Positions 52,673-60,846 of a stretch of 64,000 nt of DNA are shown piece by piece; position 1 is the stretch's first letter; each line of letters opens with the position of its first letter. The position numbers and the translations under genes are program-made. Below the pieces are notes generated by a model, which ran no database searches, was not told the origin of the DNA, and saw only the letters and a program-made list of their open reading frames with translations. This DNA comes from JACKJP01 sp050249695. Lineage in GTDB: Bacteria > Pseudomonadota > Alphaproteobacteria > Rhizobiales > Tepidamorphaceae. The DNA is taken from the NCBI GenBank assembly GCA_050249695.1, contig JBFWQA010000005.1, forward strand, positions 1 through 64,000, given 5' to 3'.

Positions 52673-55273
52673 TTATTTTTCCAGCGCTTCCTTCACGGTT
52701 TCGGCGAGCTGTTTGAGGGTGAATGGCTTTGGCAGGAAATCGAATTGCTCGTTTTCCGCCAGGTTGCGGGCGAACTCCTCCTCCGCATAGCCGGAGACGA
52801 AGATCACCCTGAGGTCGGGGCGCTTCTTGCGCAGCTCGTTGATGAGCGTCGGCCCGTCCATCTCGGGCATGATCACGTCGGAGACGATGAGATCGACGCT
52901 GTTGCCCTGGCTTTCCATGATGTCGAGCGCCTCGGCGCCTGTCGCCGCCTCCAGCACCGTATAGCCGCGCGAGGCGAGCGCCCTGGCGCCGAAGGCGCGC
53001 ACCGCGTCCTCGTCCTCCACCAGCAGGATCGTCCCCTCGCCGGTCAGGTCGCGCGCCGCCGGCTTGACGGGCGCGGCCTCGGTCTTCTCGAGCTCGACCG
53101 GTGCGGGAATATGACGCGGCAGGTAGATGCTGAAGGTCGTCCCCTCACCCGGCGTTGAATCGGCATAGATGAAACCGCCGGTCTGCTTGACGATCCCGTA
53201 GACCGTCGAAAGGCCAAGCCCGGTTCCCTTCCCCACTTCCTTGGTCGAGAAGAAGGGATCGAAAATCTTCGCCAGGATGTCCGGCGTCATCCCGATACCG
53301 GTATCGGCGACCGCGATCAGGACGAAATCCTCGTTCGGCATCTCGCGCCGGCCCATTCGCTCGATATCGGCGGCCGGCACATTGGCCAGCGAGATCGTCA
53401 CGCTGCCGCCGTCCGGCATCGCGTCGCGGGCGTTGACGACGAGGTTCATGATCACCTGCTCGAACTGGTTGTGGTCGGCCTTGACCAGCCACAGATCGTT
53501 GGCGGGCTTGAGCTTCAGTTCCACCCGCTCGCCCAGCAGGCGGTTCAGCAGCACCTGCAGTTCGGAGATGACGGAGTAGAGCTTGAGCACCTGCGGCCGA
53601 AGCGTCTGGCGCCGCGAGAAGGCGAGCAGCTGGCGCACCAGCCCGGCCGCGCGGTTCGCGTTCTGCTTGATGTTCATGATGTCGTCGAAGGACGGATCGG
53701 TCGGCCGGTGATTGGCCAGGAGAAGGTCGGAAAAACCGATGATCGCGGTCAGCACATTGTTGAAATCATGCGCAATGCCGCCCGCCAGCTCGCCCACCGC
53801 TTGCATTTTCTGGCTCTGCGCGAACTGCACTTCCAGCGTCTTCTGTTCTGAAACGTCGATCGCGTAGACGATGGCGGATTCCCCGTCGCCATCGGAAACC
53901 GGAGAGACGAAGAAACGGGCGATCCGTTCCGGGTCGTCGGCAAGGGCGAGTTCGGCCGAATCGAGATCGCCGCCCCTTCCCGCCTCCGCCGCCGCGATCA
54001 GCGCCTCCAGTCGCGCCCTGTCCTTTTCGGCCACCGTGTCGGTAATCGCGCGCGGCTTGCCGGAGGGTTCGCCGCCGAGCAGCTTGAGGAAGGTGGCGTT
54101 GGCGCGCCCGATGCCGCCATCGGCGTTCAGCGTCGCGATCGCCAGCGGTGCATTGTTGAAGAAGCGCGCGAAGCGCATTTCCGCGGCGCGGAGAGGATCG
54201 GCGCCACCCCCCGCGCGGTCCATGAGCACGAGGCTGCGCGAAACGCCGGCCGTGCCGTCCGCCGAGAAGGAGACCTTGTGCACGATGCGCGCGGGCAGGC
54301 TCGGCCCGTTCGTCACCTTCAGGTCGACATCGAAGGATTCAATGACGACCTGTCCCGGGCTTGCGGGAAGATGCTCGATCAGCGCCGCGCCGTTCCCCGC
54401 CAGAATATCCTTAAGCCGGAGCGATCCGGATTCGAATTCGGCGATGTCCCGCTTCAGCCAGGAGGCCAGCGTCGAATTGATGTATTTCAGGGCGCCGGAA
54501 CGGTCGGCGGAAAAGAAGCCGGCCGGCGCGTGATCGAGAAAGTCGATCGCGTCCTGAAGCTCCTGAAAGGCAAATTCGTGTCGCTCGCGGTCCCGGCTGA
54601 TATCGCTGACGCGCCAGGCGATCCCGGCATTCCGCGACTCGCCTGCGGGCATCGCCTCGATGCGCAGCCAGCGCGCGCCCGGCTCTCCCGGCATCGCCTG
54701 GACGCGGAAATCCTCCTGCGCGGGCACGCCGCCACCGGCGGTTTTCATCAGCCGGTGGATCACTTCCGAAGCCGCCGGATCGGCGGCGAACACCCGTTCG
54801 AGCGGCTTTGCCGTTTCGTCTGCCCCGACGCCGGTCATGGCGAGATAGGCCGGATTGGCATAGAGGACGCGCCCGATCCGGTCGGTCATGAGTGCCCCGT
54901 CGGCGCTCGCCTCCAGATAGGCTTCGGCGGGCCCGTCTCCGGTGCTGGTTCTGCCGCCGCCGCCGAAACGCAGCACGCCGAGCGCCAGCGCGAAGAGCGT
55001 GAAGATGCCTATGACGCTGAGAAAGGCGACGAAGCCGAGGAGATAGGGCCGGGCGGCGGGCGCATCGAGCGAGGCGACGATCGCCGAGACCCCGATAATC
55101 GCCAGCGCCAGCAGGATGACCCTGCTGATTCCACCCGTATAGGCAGACTGCTTACGATCGTTGGCCGTCAAGACGCCTCGCCTTCTTCTTGCCGCGCGCC
55201 GGTCCTCATCTAGGAACCGGGTGCACCGGTAAGAAAGGCTTTGTGAACCGATTCCCGCCGGTGGCACAGTCAT
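52673..55273 (-). CDS. cckA: Cell-cycle hybrid histidine kinase CckA
   Basis: Membrane-bound hybrid kinase of 866 residues that sends phosphate via ChpT to CtrA and CpdR. Two N-terminal transmembrane helices (about 51-69 and 77-100), PAS domains (about 115-230 and 235-480), HisKA with phospho-acceptor His502 in GGIAHDFNNVLTAIIGFSDLL (split), HATPase (N, G1, G2 boxes in NLVVNARDAMPDGG and GKGTGLGLSTVYG), and a receiver domain with Asp799 in IVSDVIMPEMDG. ATG one base after the flhB stop; a TTG at 55171 would be an alternative start. Part of the leftward flagellar gene string, which may be CtrA-controlled. Confidence 0.93.
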   Translation of the reverse strand: MTVPPAGIGSQSLSYRCTRFLDEDRRAARRRRGVLTANDRKQSAYTGGISRVILLALAIIGVSAIVASLDAPAARPYLLGFVAFLSVIGIFTLFALALGVLRFGGGGRTSTGDGPAEAYLEASADGALMTDRIGRVLYANPAYLAMTGVGADETAKPLERVFAADPAASEVIHRLMKTAGGGVPAQEDFRVQAMPGEPGARWLRIEAMPAGESRNAGIAWRVSDISRDRERHEFAFQELQDAIDFLDHAPAGFFSADRSGALKYINSTLASWLKRDIAEFESGSLRLKDILAGNGAALIEHLPASPGQVVIESFDVDLKVTNGPSLPARIVHKVSFSADGTAGVSRSLVLMDRAGGGADPLRAAEMRFARFFNNAPLAIATLNADGGIGRANATFLKLLGGEPSGKPRAITDTVAEKDRARLEALIAAAEAGRGGDLDSAELALADDPERIARFFVSPVSDGDGESAIVYAIDVSEQKTLEVQFAQSQKMQAVGELAGGIAHDFNNVLTAIIGFSDLLLANHRPTDPSFDDIMNIKQNANRAAGLVRQLLAFSRRQTLRPQVLKLYSVISELQVLLNRLLGERVELKLKPANDLWLVKADHNQFEQVIMNLVVNARDAMPDGGSVTISLANVPAADIERMGRREMPNEDFVLIAVADTGIGMTPDILAKIFDPFFSTKEVGKGTGLGLSTVYGIVKQTGGFIYADSTPGEGTTFSIYLPRHIPAPVELEKTEAAPVKPAARDLTGEGTILLVEDEDAVRAFGARALASRGYTVLEAATGAEALDIMESQGNSVDLIVSDVIMPEMDGPTLINELRKKRPDLRVIFVSGYAEEEFARNLAENEQFDFLPKPFTLKQLAETVKEALEK

Positions 55274-55274
55274 A

Positions 55275-56360
55275 TCAACGGGCAGGGTCTGTTTGCCAGC
55301 GCCCTTTCCCGATCTTCATGACGTAGCCGATCACTTCGGCAACCGCCTTGTAGTGATCCGGGTCGATCTCGCGGTCGATTTCGACGCTGGCGTGCAGGGC
55401 GCGCGCGAGGGGCGGGTTCTCGACGATGGGAATCGAGTGCTCCGCGGCGAGTTCACGAATCCTGAGCGCGATCCGGTCGGTGCCTTTCGCCAGGCAGACC
55501 GGCGCGCTCATTCCCTTCTCGTATCGCAGCGCGACGGCGAAGTGGGTCGGGTTGGTGATCACGACGGAAGCCTGCGGCACCTTCGCCATCATGCGCCGGC
55601 GGCCGCGCTCGGCGCGGATCTGGCGCAGCTTCGCCTTGACGGTCGGATCGCCTTCCATCTGCTTGTACTCGTCGCGCACTTCCTTGATCGTCATGCGCTG
55701 CTTCTTGTGCCAGACGTGGCGCTGATAGAGGAAGTCGAGCCCGGCGACGAGGGCGAGGACCGCGACCGATCCGACCATCAGCTTCAGCGCCATCAGCGCG
55801 ATGACCCCCAGCAGATCGCCGAGATCGGTCCGGATCAGCGCGTCGAGCCGGTCGCGCTCCGGCCAGACGATGACGAACATCACGGTGCTGACGATCACGA
55901 TCTTGATCAGCCCCTTGACGAAGTTCATCAGGCTCTGGCTGGAAAACAGCCGCTTGAACCCGGAGATGGGAGAAATCTTGGAAAGCTTGGGCGTCACAGG
56001 CTCGACGGACAGTATGGGCGGATGCTGGATCATGTGCCCGGCGATTCCCGCGACGATCAGGATCGCAATCGGCGCGAGCATTGCCAGCGCAACGGCGAGG
56101 CCGAGTTGCCGGGCAAGGCTGATCAACCCGCCGGCATCCGTTGAAATCTCCCAGGACTGGGCAAGGACCATCTTCAGCGTCTGTGTCAAATCACCGGCCA
56201 TCCCCCCTGCAAACGCAAAGAGCACCAGCGTCGAGCCGGCCAGCACGAACCAGGTCGAAACCTCCTGGCTCTTGGCCACGTCGCCGCGGCGGATCGCCTC
56301 GTCGAGCTTTCGTTGGGAAGGGTCTTCTGTTTTTTCCGATTCGTCGGGCTCGTCGGACAT
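55275..56360 (-). CDS. flhB: Flagellar export switch protein FlhB
   Basis: Export-gate protein of 361 residues: a soluble N-terminus, four transmembrane helices (about 37-57, 88-110, 150-165, 190-212) and a cytoplasmic domain with the autocleavage motif NPTH at 270-273 (VVITNPTHFAVALRYEKG). Cleavage there switches export from rod/hook to filament proteins. Nine bases separate it from fliR; cckA follows after one base. Confidence 0.95.
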   Translation of the reverse strand: MSDEPDESEKTEDPSQRKLDEAIRRGDVAKSQEVSTWFVLAGSTLVLFAFAGGMAGDLTQTLKMVLAQSWEISTDAGGLISLARQLGLAVALAMLAPIAILIVAGIAGHMIQHPPILSVEPVTPKLSKISPISGFKRLFSSQSLMNFVKGLIKIVIVSTVMFVIVWPERDRLDALIRTDLGDLLGVIALMALKLMVGSVAVLALVAGLDFLYQRHVWHKKQRMTIKEVRDEYKQMEGDPTVKAKLRQIRAERGRRRMMAKVPQASVVITNPTHFAVALRYEKGMSAPVCLAKGTDRIALRIRELAAEHSIPIVENPPLARALHASVEIDREIDPDHYKAVAEVIGYVMKIGKGRWQTDPAR

Positions 56361-56369
56361 CGTCGGCTC

Positions 56370-57134
56370 CTATCCGGCAAGGAAGGGCTGGATCGCCTGC
56401 CCGACATGATCGAGATACCAGCTCATCAGCGCCACTAGCAGGATCGCCAGCATGACGAAGCCCAGCAGGATGTTGAGCGGCATCGCGATGAAGAAGATCT
56501 GCATCTGCGGCATCAGCCGCGAGAGAATGCCGAGGCCGAGATAGAACAGCAATCCGAACGCGATGAAGGGCGCGGCCATCTGGATGCCGAGCCGGAACGC
56601 GCCGGTGAACATGATCAACCCGGCCTGCAGCGCGTCGCCGACGGAGACGATCTCGCCTGGTTTGAAGAGCAGATAGCTGTCATGCAGCGCGACGATGAAC
56701 GGATAATGGAGATCGGCGACAAGAATGAGCGTGATTCCGAGAAGCGAGAGAAACGTGCCGATGACGGCCCCCTGGCCACCGTTCTGGGTCGGATCGGCCG
56801 ACAGCGCGAAGCCGAGCCCCATCTGGAATGCGATCGTGGTCCCAGCCACCGTCAGCGCGACAGTGATCATTCGCAGCACGAGCCCCAGAAACAGGCCGAT
56901 CAGCAGTTCCAGGAGCATCGTCGTGACCATGCCGGCGATCGTCTGCGGCATCGCCGGCAGCAGCGGCTGCACGATCGGATAGAAGAGCAGCGTGACGGAC
57001 AACGCGAACACCAGGCGGATATTGGCCGGCACCGCCCGGTCGCCGATCGCCGGCAGCAGCATGATGATCGCGCCCATGCGCGCGAAGATCACCAGGAAGG
57101 CGAAGGCGGTCTCGGGCAGCAGGGTGATGGTCAT
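56370..57134 (-). CDS. fliR: Flagellar export protein FliR
   Basis: Membrane protein of 254 residues with about six helices, FliR family: FLVIFARMGAIIMLLPAIGDRAVPANIRLVFALS, RMITVALTVAGTTIAFQMGLGFALSADPTQNG, and a C-terminal RLMPQMQIFFIAMPLNILLGF. Part of the FliPQR export gate. Preceded by fliQ with a 15-base gap. Cell location: inner membrane within the basal body. Confidence 0.93.
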   Translation of the reverse strand: MTITLLPETAFAFLVIFARMGAIIMLLPAIGDRAVPANIRLVFALSVTLLFYPIVQPLLPAMPQTIAGMVTTMLLELLIGLFLGLVLRMITVALTVAGTTIAFQMGLGFALSADPTQNGGQGAVIGTFLSLLGITLILVADLHYPFIVALHDSYLLFKPGEIVSVGDALQAGLIMFTGAFRLGIQMAAPFIAFGLLFYLGLGILSRLMPQMQIFFIAMPLNILLGFVMLAILLVALMSWYLDHVGQAIQPFLAG

Positions 57135-57149
57135 CGCTCTGCCACGTCG

Positions 57150-57416
57150 TCACCCGCCCGCGACGACGTGCTCCATGACCCGGGTCATGTAGCCGGCAAG
57201 CGCCTGCCCCATGAATGGCAGCAGAATGATCAGAGAAACGAAAATGGCGATGATCTTCGGCACGAAGACCAGCGTCATCTCCTGGATCTGCGTCAGCGCC
57301 TGAACAAGCGCGATGACCACGCCCACCACAAGGCCGACCAGCATGACCGGCGTCGACACCGCGATCAGCGTGTAGACGCCGTCGCGGGCGAGATCCATGA
57401 CCTGTGCCTCGTCCAT
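57150..57416 (-). CDS. fliQ: Flagellar export protein FliQ
   Basis: Small hydrophobic protein of 88 residues with two transmembrane hairpin helices (about 16-41 and 50-73): STPVMLVGLVVGVVIALVQALTQIQEMTLVFVPKI is the FliQ signature in two pieces. Assembles with FliP and FliR to make the export channel. Twenty-nine bases separate it from fliE. Confidence 0.93.
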   Translation of the reverse strand: MDEAQVMDLARDGVYTLIAVSTPVMLVGLVVGVVIALVQALTQIQEMTLVFVPKIIAIFVSLIILLPFMGQALAGYMTRVMEHVVAGG

Positions 57417-57445
57417 GCCGCGAGTCCTTATGTTCGCGCGCGCCG

Positions 57446-57754
57446 TCAGATCGGCATGCGCATGATTTCCTCATATGCCGAGATCACCTTGTCGCGCACG
57501 CTGACAAGCGTCTCCATGGCCATCTCCGTCTCGCTGATCGCCGTGACGACATCGACGATGTCTCCCCTGCCGGCCACCGCCGCCTTCGCGGCCGTGTCCG
57601 CGGCGCGCCCCGAATCGGCGACGTCCGCCAGTACCTCGCCGACCATCTTGCCGAAATCGGGAAGATTTGCCGATGTTTTTTCCGCCGCGACCGGATTGGC
57701 GCCCTGCCCCGCCATCTGGTAGGCGCGCGCCGCCTGCAATGCGTTGATGCTCAT
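57446..57754 (-). CDS. fliE: Flagellar hook-basal body protein FliE
   Basis: Protein of 102 residues that joins the export gate and MS ring to the rod. Typical end: GDIVDVVTAISETEMAMETLVSVRDKVISAYEEIMRMPI. N-terminal third is short and polar, as usual. It lies between flgC (18 bases upstream) and fliQ. No signal peptide; exported by the flagellar system. Confidence 0.93.
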   Translation of the reverse strand: MSINALQAARAYQMAGQGANPVAAEKTSANLPDFGKMVGEVLADVADSGRAADTAAKAAVAGRGDIVDVVTAISETEMAMETLVSVRDKVISAYEEIMRMPI

Positions 57755-57772
57755 GACCAGCCCCCTTCAGTC

Positions 57773-58183
57773 TCAGGCACGCAATATGTCGAGAGTCCGC
57801 AGCACCATCCGCCGCGTCGCTCCGATCACGTTAAGATTGGCTTCGTAGGATCGCTGTGCCTCGCGCATGTCCATCGATTCCACCAGCATGTTCACATTCG
57901 GCATCTTGACGTAGCCATTGGCGTCCGCGGCCGGATGCCCCGGGTTGAACTCGGTCTTGAATTCGCTGTCGTCGCGCGCCACGCGTCCCGGCCTGACTAT
58001 CTCCGCCCCGATTTCCCGATCGAAATGAGACTGGAATGTCGCGATCTTGCGCCGATAGGGATCGCCTCCCGGCTCGCGCGCCGTTGAATCGGCGTTTGCG
58101 ATATTCTCGGCAATGATCCGCATGCGGCTGTTCTGCGCCTTCAGCCCGCCCGCCGCGACCATGATGCTGCGGATAATGTCCAT
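57773..58183 (-). CDS. flgC: Flagellar basal-body rod protein FlgC
   Basis: Proximal rod protein of 136 residues: N-terminal rod motif GGLKAQNSRMRIIAENIANADST (with flanking), then VKMPNVNMLVESMDMREAQRSYEANLNVI at the end. Exported through the flagellar channel and polymerises with FlgB and FlgF. Twenty-four bases downstream of flgB. Confidence 0.95.
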   Translation of the reverse strand: MDIIRSIMVAAGGLKAQNSRMRIIAENIANADSTAREPGGDPYRRKIATFQSHFDREIGAEIVRPGRVARDDSEFKTEFNPGHPAADANGYVKMPNVNMLVESMDMREAQRSYEANLNVIGATRRMVLRTLDILRA

Positions 58184-58207
58184 CGCTCTGCCCTCCCTCG
58201 GCCGCCC

Positions 58208-58603
58208 TTACCGACGCCCGAGCGCGGTGCGCAGAAGGCCCATCCCGCGGCTGTAGAGCGTCGTGGCCATCTGATAGTCCATCTGGTTCTGGGCGACCTT
58301 CATCATCTCGTCCTCAAGGTCGACCGAATTGCCGGACGGCGTGGTTTCGAATGACCCCGCCTCGCCGGCACGCCACGACTCCGGCCCCATTCCGGTGCTG
58401 GCAAGGGTCATGTGCCCGGCATTCGTGCGCGCCGGCCCCGTGCCGCGAGCAAGCAGCGCGGAGAAGTCGGGTTCGGCGAGGTCTCGTGCCCTGTAACCGG
58501 GGGAATCGGCGTTGGCCACATTCTGCGCCAGCACCGTCTGCCGCGCCTGCTGCCAGTGCATGCGCTCCTTGAGCGCGCCGATGATGGGAAGATCCACAAA
58601 CAT
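58208..58603 (-). CDS. flgB: Flagellar basal-body rod protein FlgB
   Basis: Rod protein of 131 residues: ALKERMHWQQARQTVLAQNVANADSPGYRARDLAEPDF, and the C-terminal NSVDLEDEMMKVAQNQMDYQMATTLYSRGMGLL. First gene of the leftward flgB-flgC-fliE-fliQ-fliR-flhB-cckA string. A CtrA-type box lies 70 bases upstream. An upstream in-frame extension to 58742 has no flagellar character. Confidence 0.95.
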   Translation of the reverse strand: MFVDLPIIGALKERMHWQQARQTVLAQNVANADSPGYRARDLAEPDFSALLARGTGPARTNAGHMTLASTGMGPESWRAGEAGSFETTPSGNSVDLEDEMMKVAQNQMDYQMATTLYSRGMGLLRTALGRR

Positions 58604-58671
58604 TGCCGCTTCGCCTGCCCCTTGCGCCGTTCATGACCGATTCCAGATAGGCAATCTTTGCCGGGTATATG

Positions 58672-58688
58672 GTTAACGCGCCGTTAAC
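58672..58688. promoter_or_regulatory. CtrA box between flgB and fliO
   Basis: GTTAACGCGCCGTTAAC is a perfect palindrome that contains the CtrA consensus TTAA-N7-TTAA (58673-58687). It lies 69 bases upstream of flgB and 160 bases upstream of the divergent fliO. CtrA, the response regulator activated by CckA, is the expected ligand, which would put the flagellar block and cckA itself under CtrA. Confidence 0.7.
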
Positions 58689-58848
58689 GTCTGAAACATT
58701 GCGCGATAACCGGGCACAAAGCTGGTGACCGGCGCCGGGCAAGGCCTTGCGATGGGCACATTTTGCCGGAATGGTAATCCGATCGTTATCGGGTTATGCG
58801 GACCGTTGGCGCCCGCGGCGGCGCCGGAGCCAATGAGGAGAAGCGGCC

Positions 58849-59940
58849 ATGGACTTCCTCGACAGTCTTTTCGGAACCGAACTTGGCGCGCCGGCGAAGA
58901 TGATCATCGCGTTCATGATCGTCCTGCTGCTGATCGCGATCGTCTTCTGGATCGCCCGCAAGATTTCCGGCGCGCCCGGTCAGCGCGGCATGAAGGCCCG
59001 CGGGCCGCGGATCGGGCTCATCGAATCGGCGATGGTCGATCAGAAGCGGCGCCTCCTGCTGGTGCGCCGCGACAACACCGAACATCTGATTCTGATCGGC
59101 GGGACCAACGATCTCGTCATCGAATCGGGCATCGACCGCGAGGGCGCGCCGGCGGCTTCGTCGCGTCAGGAACGGGCCGAGCCGCGCATGGAACGGTCCG
59201 GCGGTGCGGCTAGCCCCGCCGCTGGCATCGCGCAGTCCGCCGCGCCATCGCGGCCGGCTCCTGTCCTTCAGAAGGCGCCGGCGCCAGAACCGGTTCGTCC
59301 GGTTCCGCCGCCGCTTTCGCCCGCTCGCTCCACGCCCGCGCATCCGGCCGCGCCACTGACGGCCGCGGCCGGGGGCACCGGCCTGGCGGCAGCTTCGCTT
59401 CTTGGCGCCGCGGCACCTGAACCGGCGGCGGTGAGCCGACAGCCTGAAGCAAGACCGGTGGAACCTCGCGCAACCGAGCCGCGCCTCGCGGAAGCGCCGG
59501 CCGGCGAACGCAGGCCTGCCGAACCGCTGGCCGCCGGGCCGAGGCTGCCCGAAGAAAAGCCTGCGGAAGCGAAACCTGCCATTGCGGAGGAAATGCCCGT
59601 CGCCGAAGCGCCCCGGGTGCCGCCTGCCACGCCCTCTCCGGCCACGCCGGAGCCGGATTCGTCCGCCGGCGACGGGATGGCGGCAGCGACCGGTGCCGCG
59701 CCGGTACAACCTGCCGGCACGGGTGTCTCCGGTCAGAGGCCGGCAGCCGATATCAGCGTGGCTCGTCCGGGCCCCACGACATCCGAACAGGACATGGAAG
59801 AAATGGCGGCCCTCCTCGAAGACGCCTTCAAAGGCCCCTCAGAGTTGCGTGTCGAGCCAGCGACGGGTTCCGCCAGCGACGATTCCCGAACAAGCGCTGA
59901 CGAGAGAGCGCTGCTCGATGCGCTGACCGGCCGGAACTGA
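58849..59940 (+). CDS. fliO: FliO-like flagellar biosynthesis protein with a long Pro/Ala-rich tail
   Basis: Protein of 363 residues. Residues 17-38 form a transmembrane helix (KMIIAFMIVLLLIAIVFWIA); 45-100 hold the FliO domain (GPRIGLIESAMVDQKRRLLLVRRDNTEHLILIGG). The rest, about 105-330, is a low-complexity Pro/Ala/Glu-rich stretch, with a short acidic helical end (EQDMEEMAALLEDAF) that may dock a partner. Normal FliO is ~100-140 residues, so this is strongly extended. It helps assemble the FliP export gate; fliP follows by 99 bases. Confidence 0.82.
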   Translation: MDFLDSLFGTELGAPAKMIIAFMIVLLLIAIVFWIARKISGAPGQRGMKARGPRIGLIESAMVDQKRRLLLVRRDNTEHLILIGGTNDLVIESGIDREGAPAASSRQERAEPRMERSGGAASPAAGIAQSAAPSRPAPVLQKAPAPEPVRPVPPPLSPARSTPAHPAAPLTAAAGGTGLAAASLLGAAAPEPAAVSRQPEARPVEPRATEPRLAEAPAGERRPAEPLAAGPRLPEEKPAEAKPAIAEEMPVAEAPRVPPATPSPATPEPDSSAGDGMAAATGAAPVQPAGTGVSGQRPAADISVARPGPTTSEQDMEEMAALLEDAFKGPSELRVEPATGSASDDSRTSADERALLDALTGRN

Positions 59941-60039
59941 CGGTCGAAGCGTCAATCGGCACTTTCACGTCTCGCGGGCAATCCCCGCCGGGAAAAGCTA
60001 TCATCCGGCCGATACCGGCGATTCGCGGAAAGCACCGCG

Positions 60040-60831
60040 ATGCGGTTCGCGACGGAAGGGGTCGACGTGACGGATCGGTGGGCGGCAAGACCGTGTTTGA
60101 GGCACCGCCTCCTCTGCGTCCCGTTGCTGGCGGCCGTTGCCCTGCTCGTCGCGGGGCCGGCCTTCGCCCAGCAGGTCACGCTGGATTTTCAGGGCGGGGC
60201 GGGCTTTTCCGAACGGGCGCTTCAGATCCTCGCCCTCGTCACGGTACTGTCGCTCGCCCCTTCGATCCTTGTCATGGTGACCTCCTTCACAAGGATCGTC
60301 GTCGTTCTCTCGCTGTTGCGGTCCGCCATCGGCCTGCAGACCGCGCCGCCCAATGCAGTGATGGTTTCGCTCGCACTTTTCCTGACCGCCTTCGTCATGG
60401 CGCCCGTATTCCAGCGCGCTTACACTGACGGGGTTCAGCCGCTGGTCGCCGAGCAGATAGACGCGCAGGAAGCCTTCAACCGCGCCAGCGTGCCGTTCCG
60501 CGAATTCATGATGTCGCATGTCCGCGAAAAGGATCTCGCGCTTTTCATCTCCGCATCGGGCGAACCGCCGCCCGAAACACGAGAGGATGTGTCCCTACGC
60601 ATCCTTGTCCCGGCCTTCATGATCAGCGAGTTGCGGCGCGCCTTCGAGATCGGCTTTCTGCTCTTCGTGCCGTTCATCATCATCGACATGGTCGTCGCGT
60701 CGATCCTGATGTCGATGGGCATGATGATGCTGCCGCCGGTGATCATCTCATTGCCGTTCAAGCTGATCTTCTTCGTGCTCGTCGATGGCTGGAACCTGGT
60801 TGCCGGCAGTCTGATCCAGAGCTTCGGCTGA
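60040..60831 (+). CDS. fliP: Flagellar export protein FliP
   Basis: Export gate protein of 263 residues. Signal-peptide-like N-terminus (cleavage after PAFA), then the FliP core: LVTVLSLAPSILVMVTSFTRIVVVLSLLRSAIGLQTAPPNAVMVSLALFLT, FREFMMSHVREKDLALF, and VPAFMISELRRAFEIGFLLFVPFIIIDMVVASILMSMGMMMLPPV (all in parts). ATG 60040 with GGAAAG eight bases before; a GTG at 60067 with GAAGGGG is an alternative. Convergent with the TPR gene. Confidence 0.94.
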   Translation: MRFATEGVDVTDRWAARPCLRHRLLCVPLLAAVALLVAGPAFAQQVTLDFQGGAGFSERALQILALVTVLSLAPSILVMVTSFTRIVVVLSLLRSAIGLQTAPPNAVMVSLALFLTAFVMAPVFQRAYTDGVQPLVAEQIDAQEAFNRASVPFREFMMSHVREKDLALFISASGEPPPETREDVSLRILVPAFMISELRRAFEIGFLLFVPFIIIDMVVASILMSMGMMMLPPVIISLPFKLIFFVLVDGWNLVAGSLIQSFG

Positions 60832-60846
60832 CGCTCGTCAGCTTTG
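60826..60846. terminator. Short bidirectional hairpin at fliP/TPR gene junction
   Basis: GCTGAC-GCTC-GTCAGC (60827-60842), six perfect base pairs, followed by TTT on the plus strand. Both convergent stop codons are inside or next to the stem. Short, so only a modest terminator. Confidence 0.4.

Noticed and set aside
58753..58766. Sigma-54-like GGGCACATTTTGCC upstream of fliO
   Set aside because: The GG to GC distance is one base short of the -24/-12 rule.
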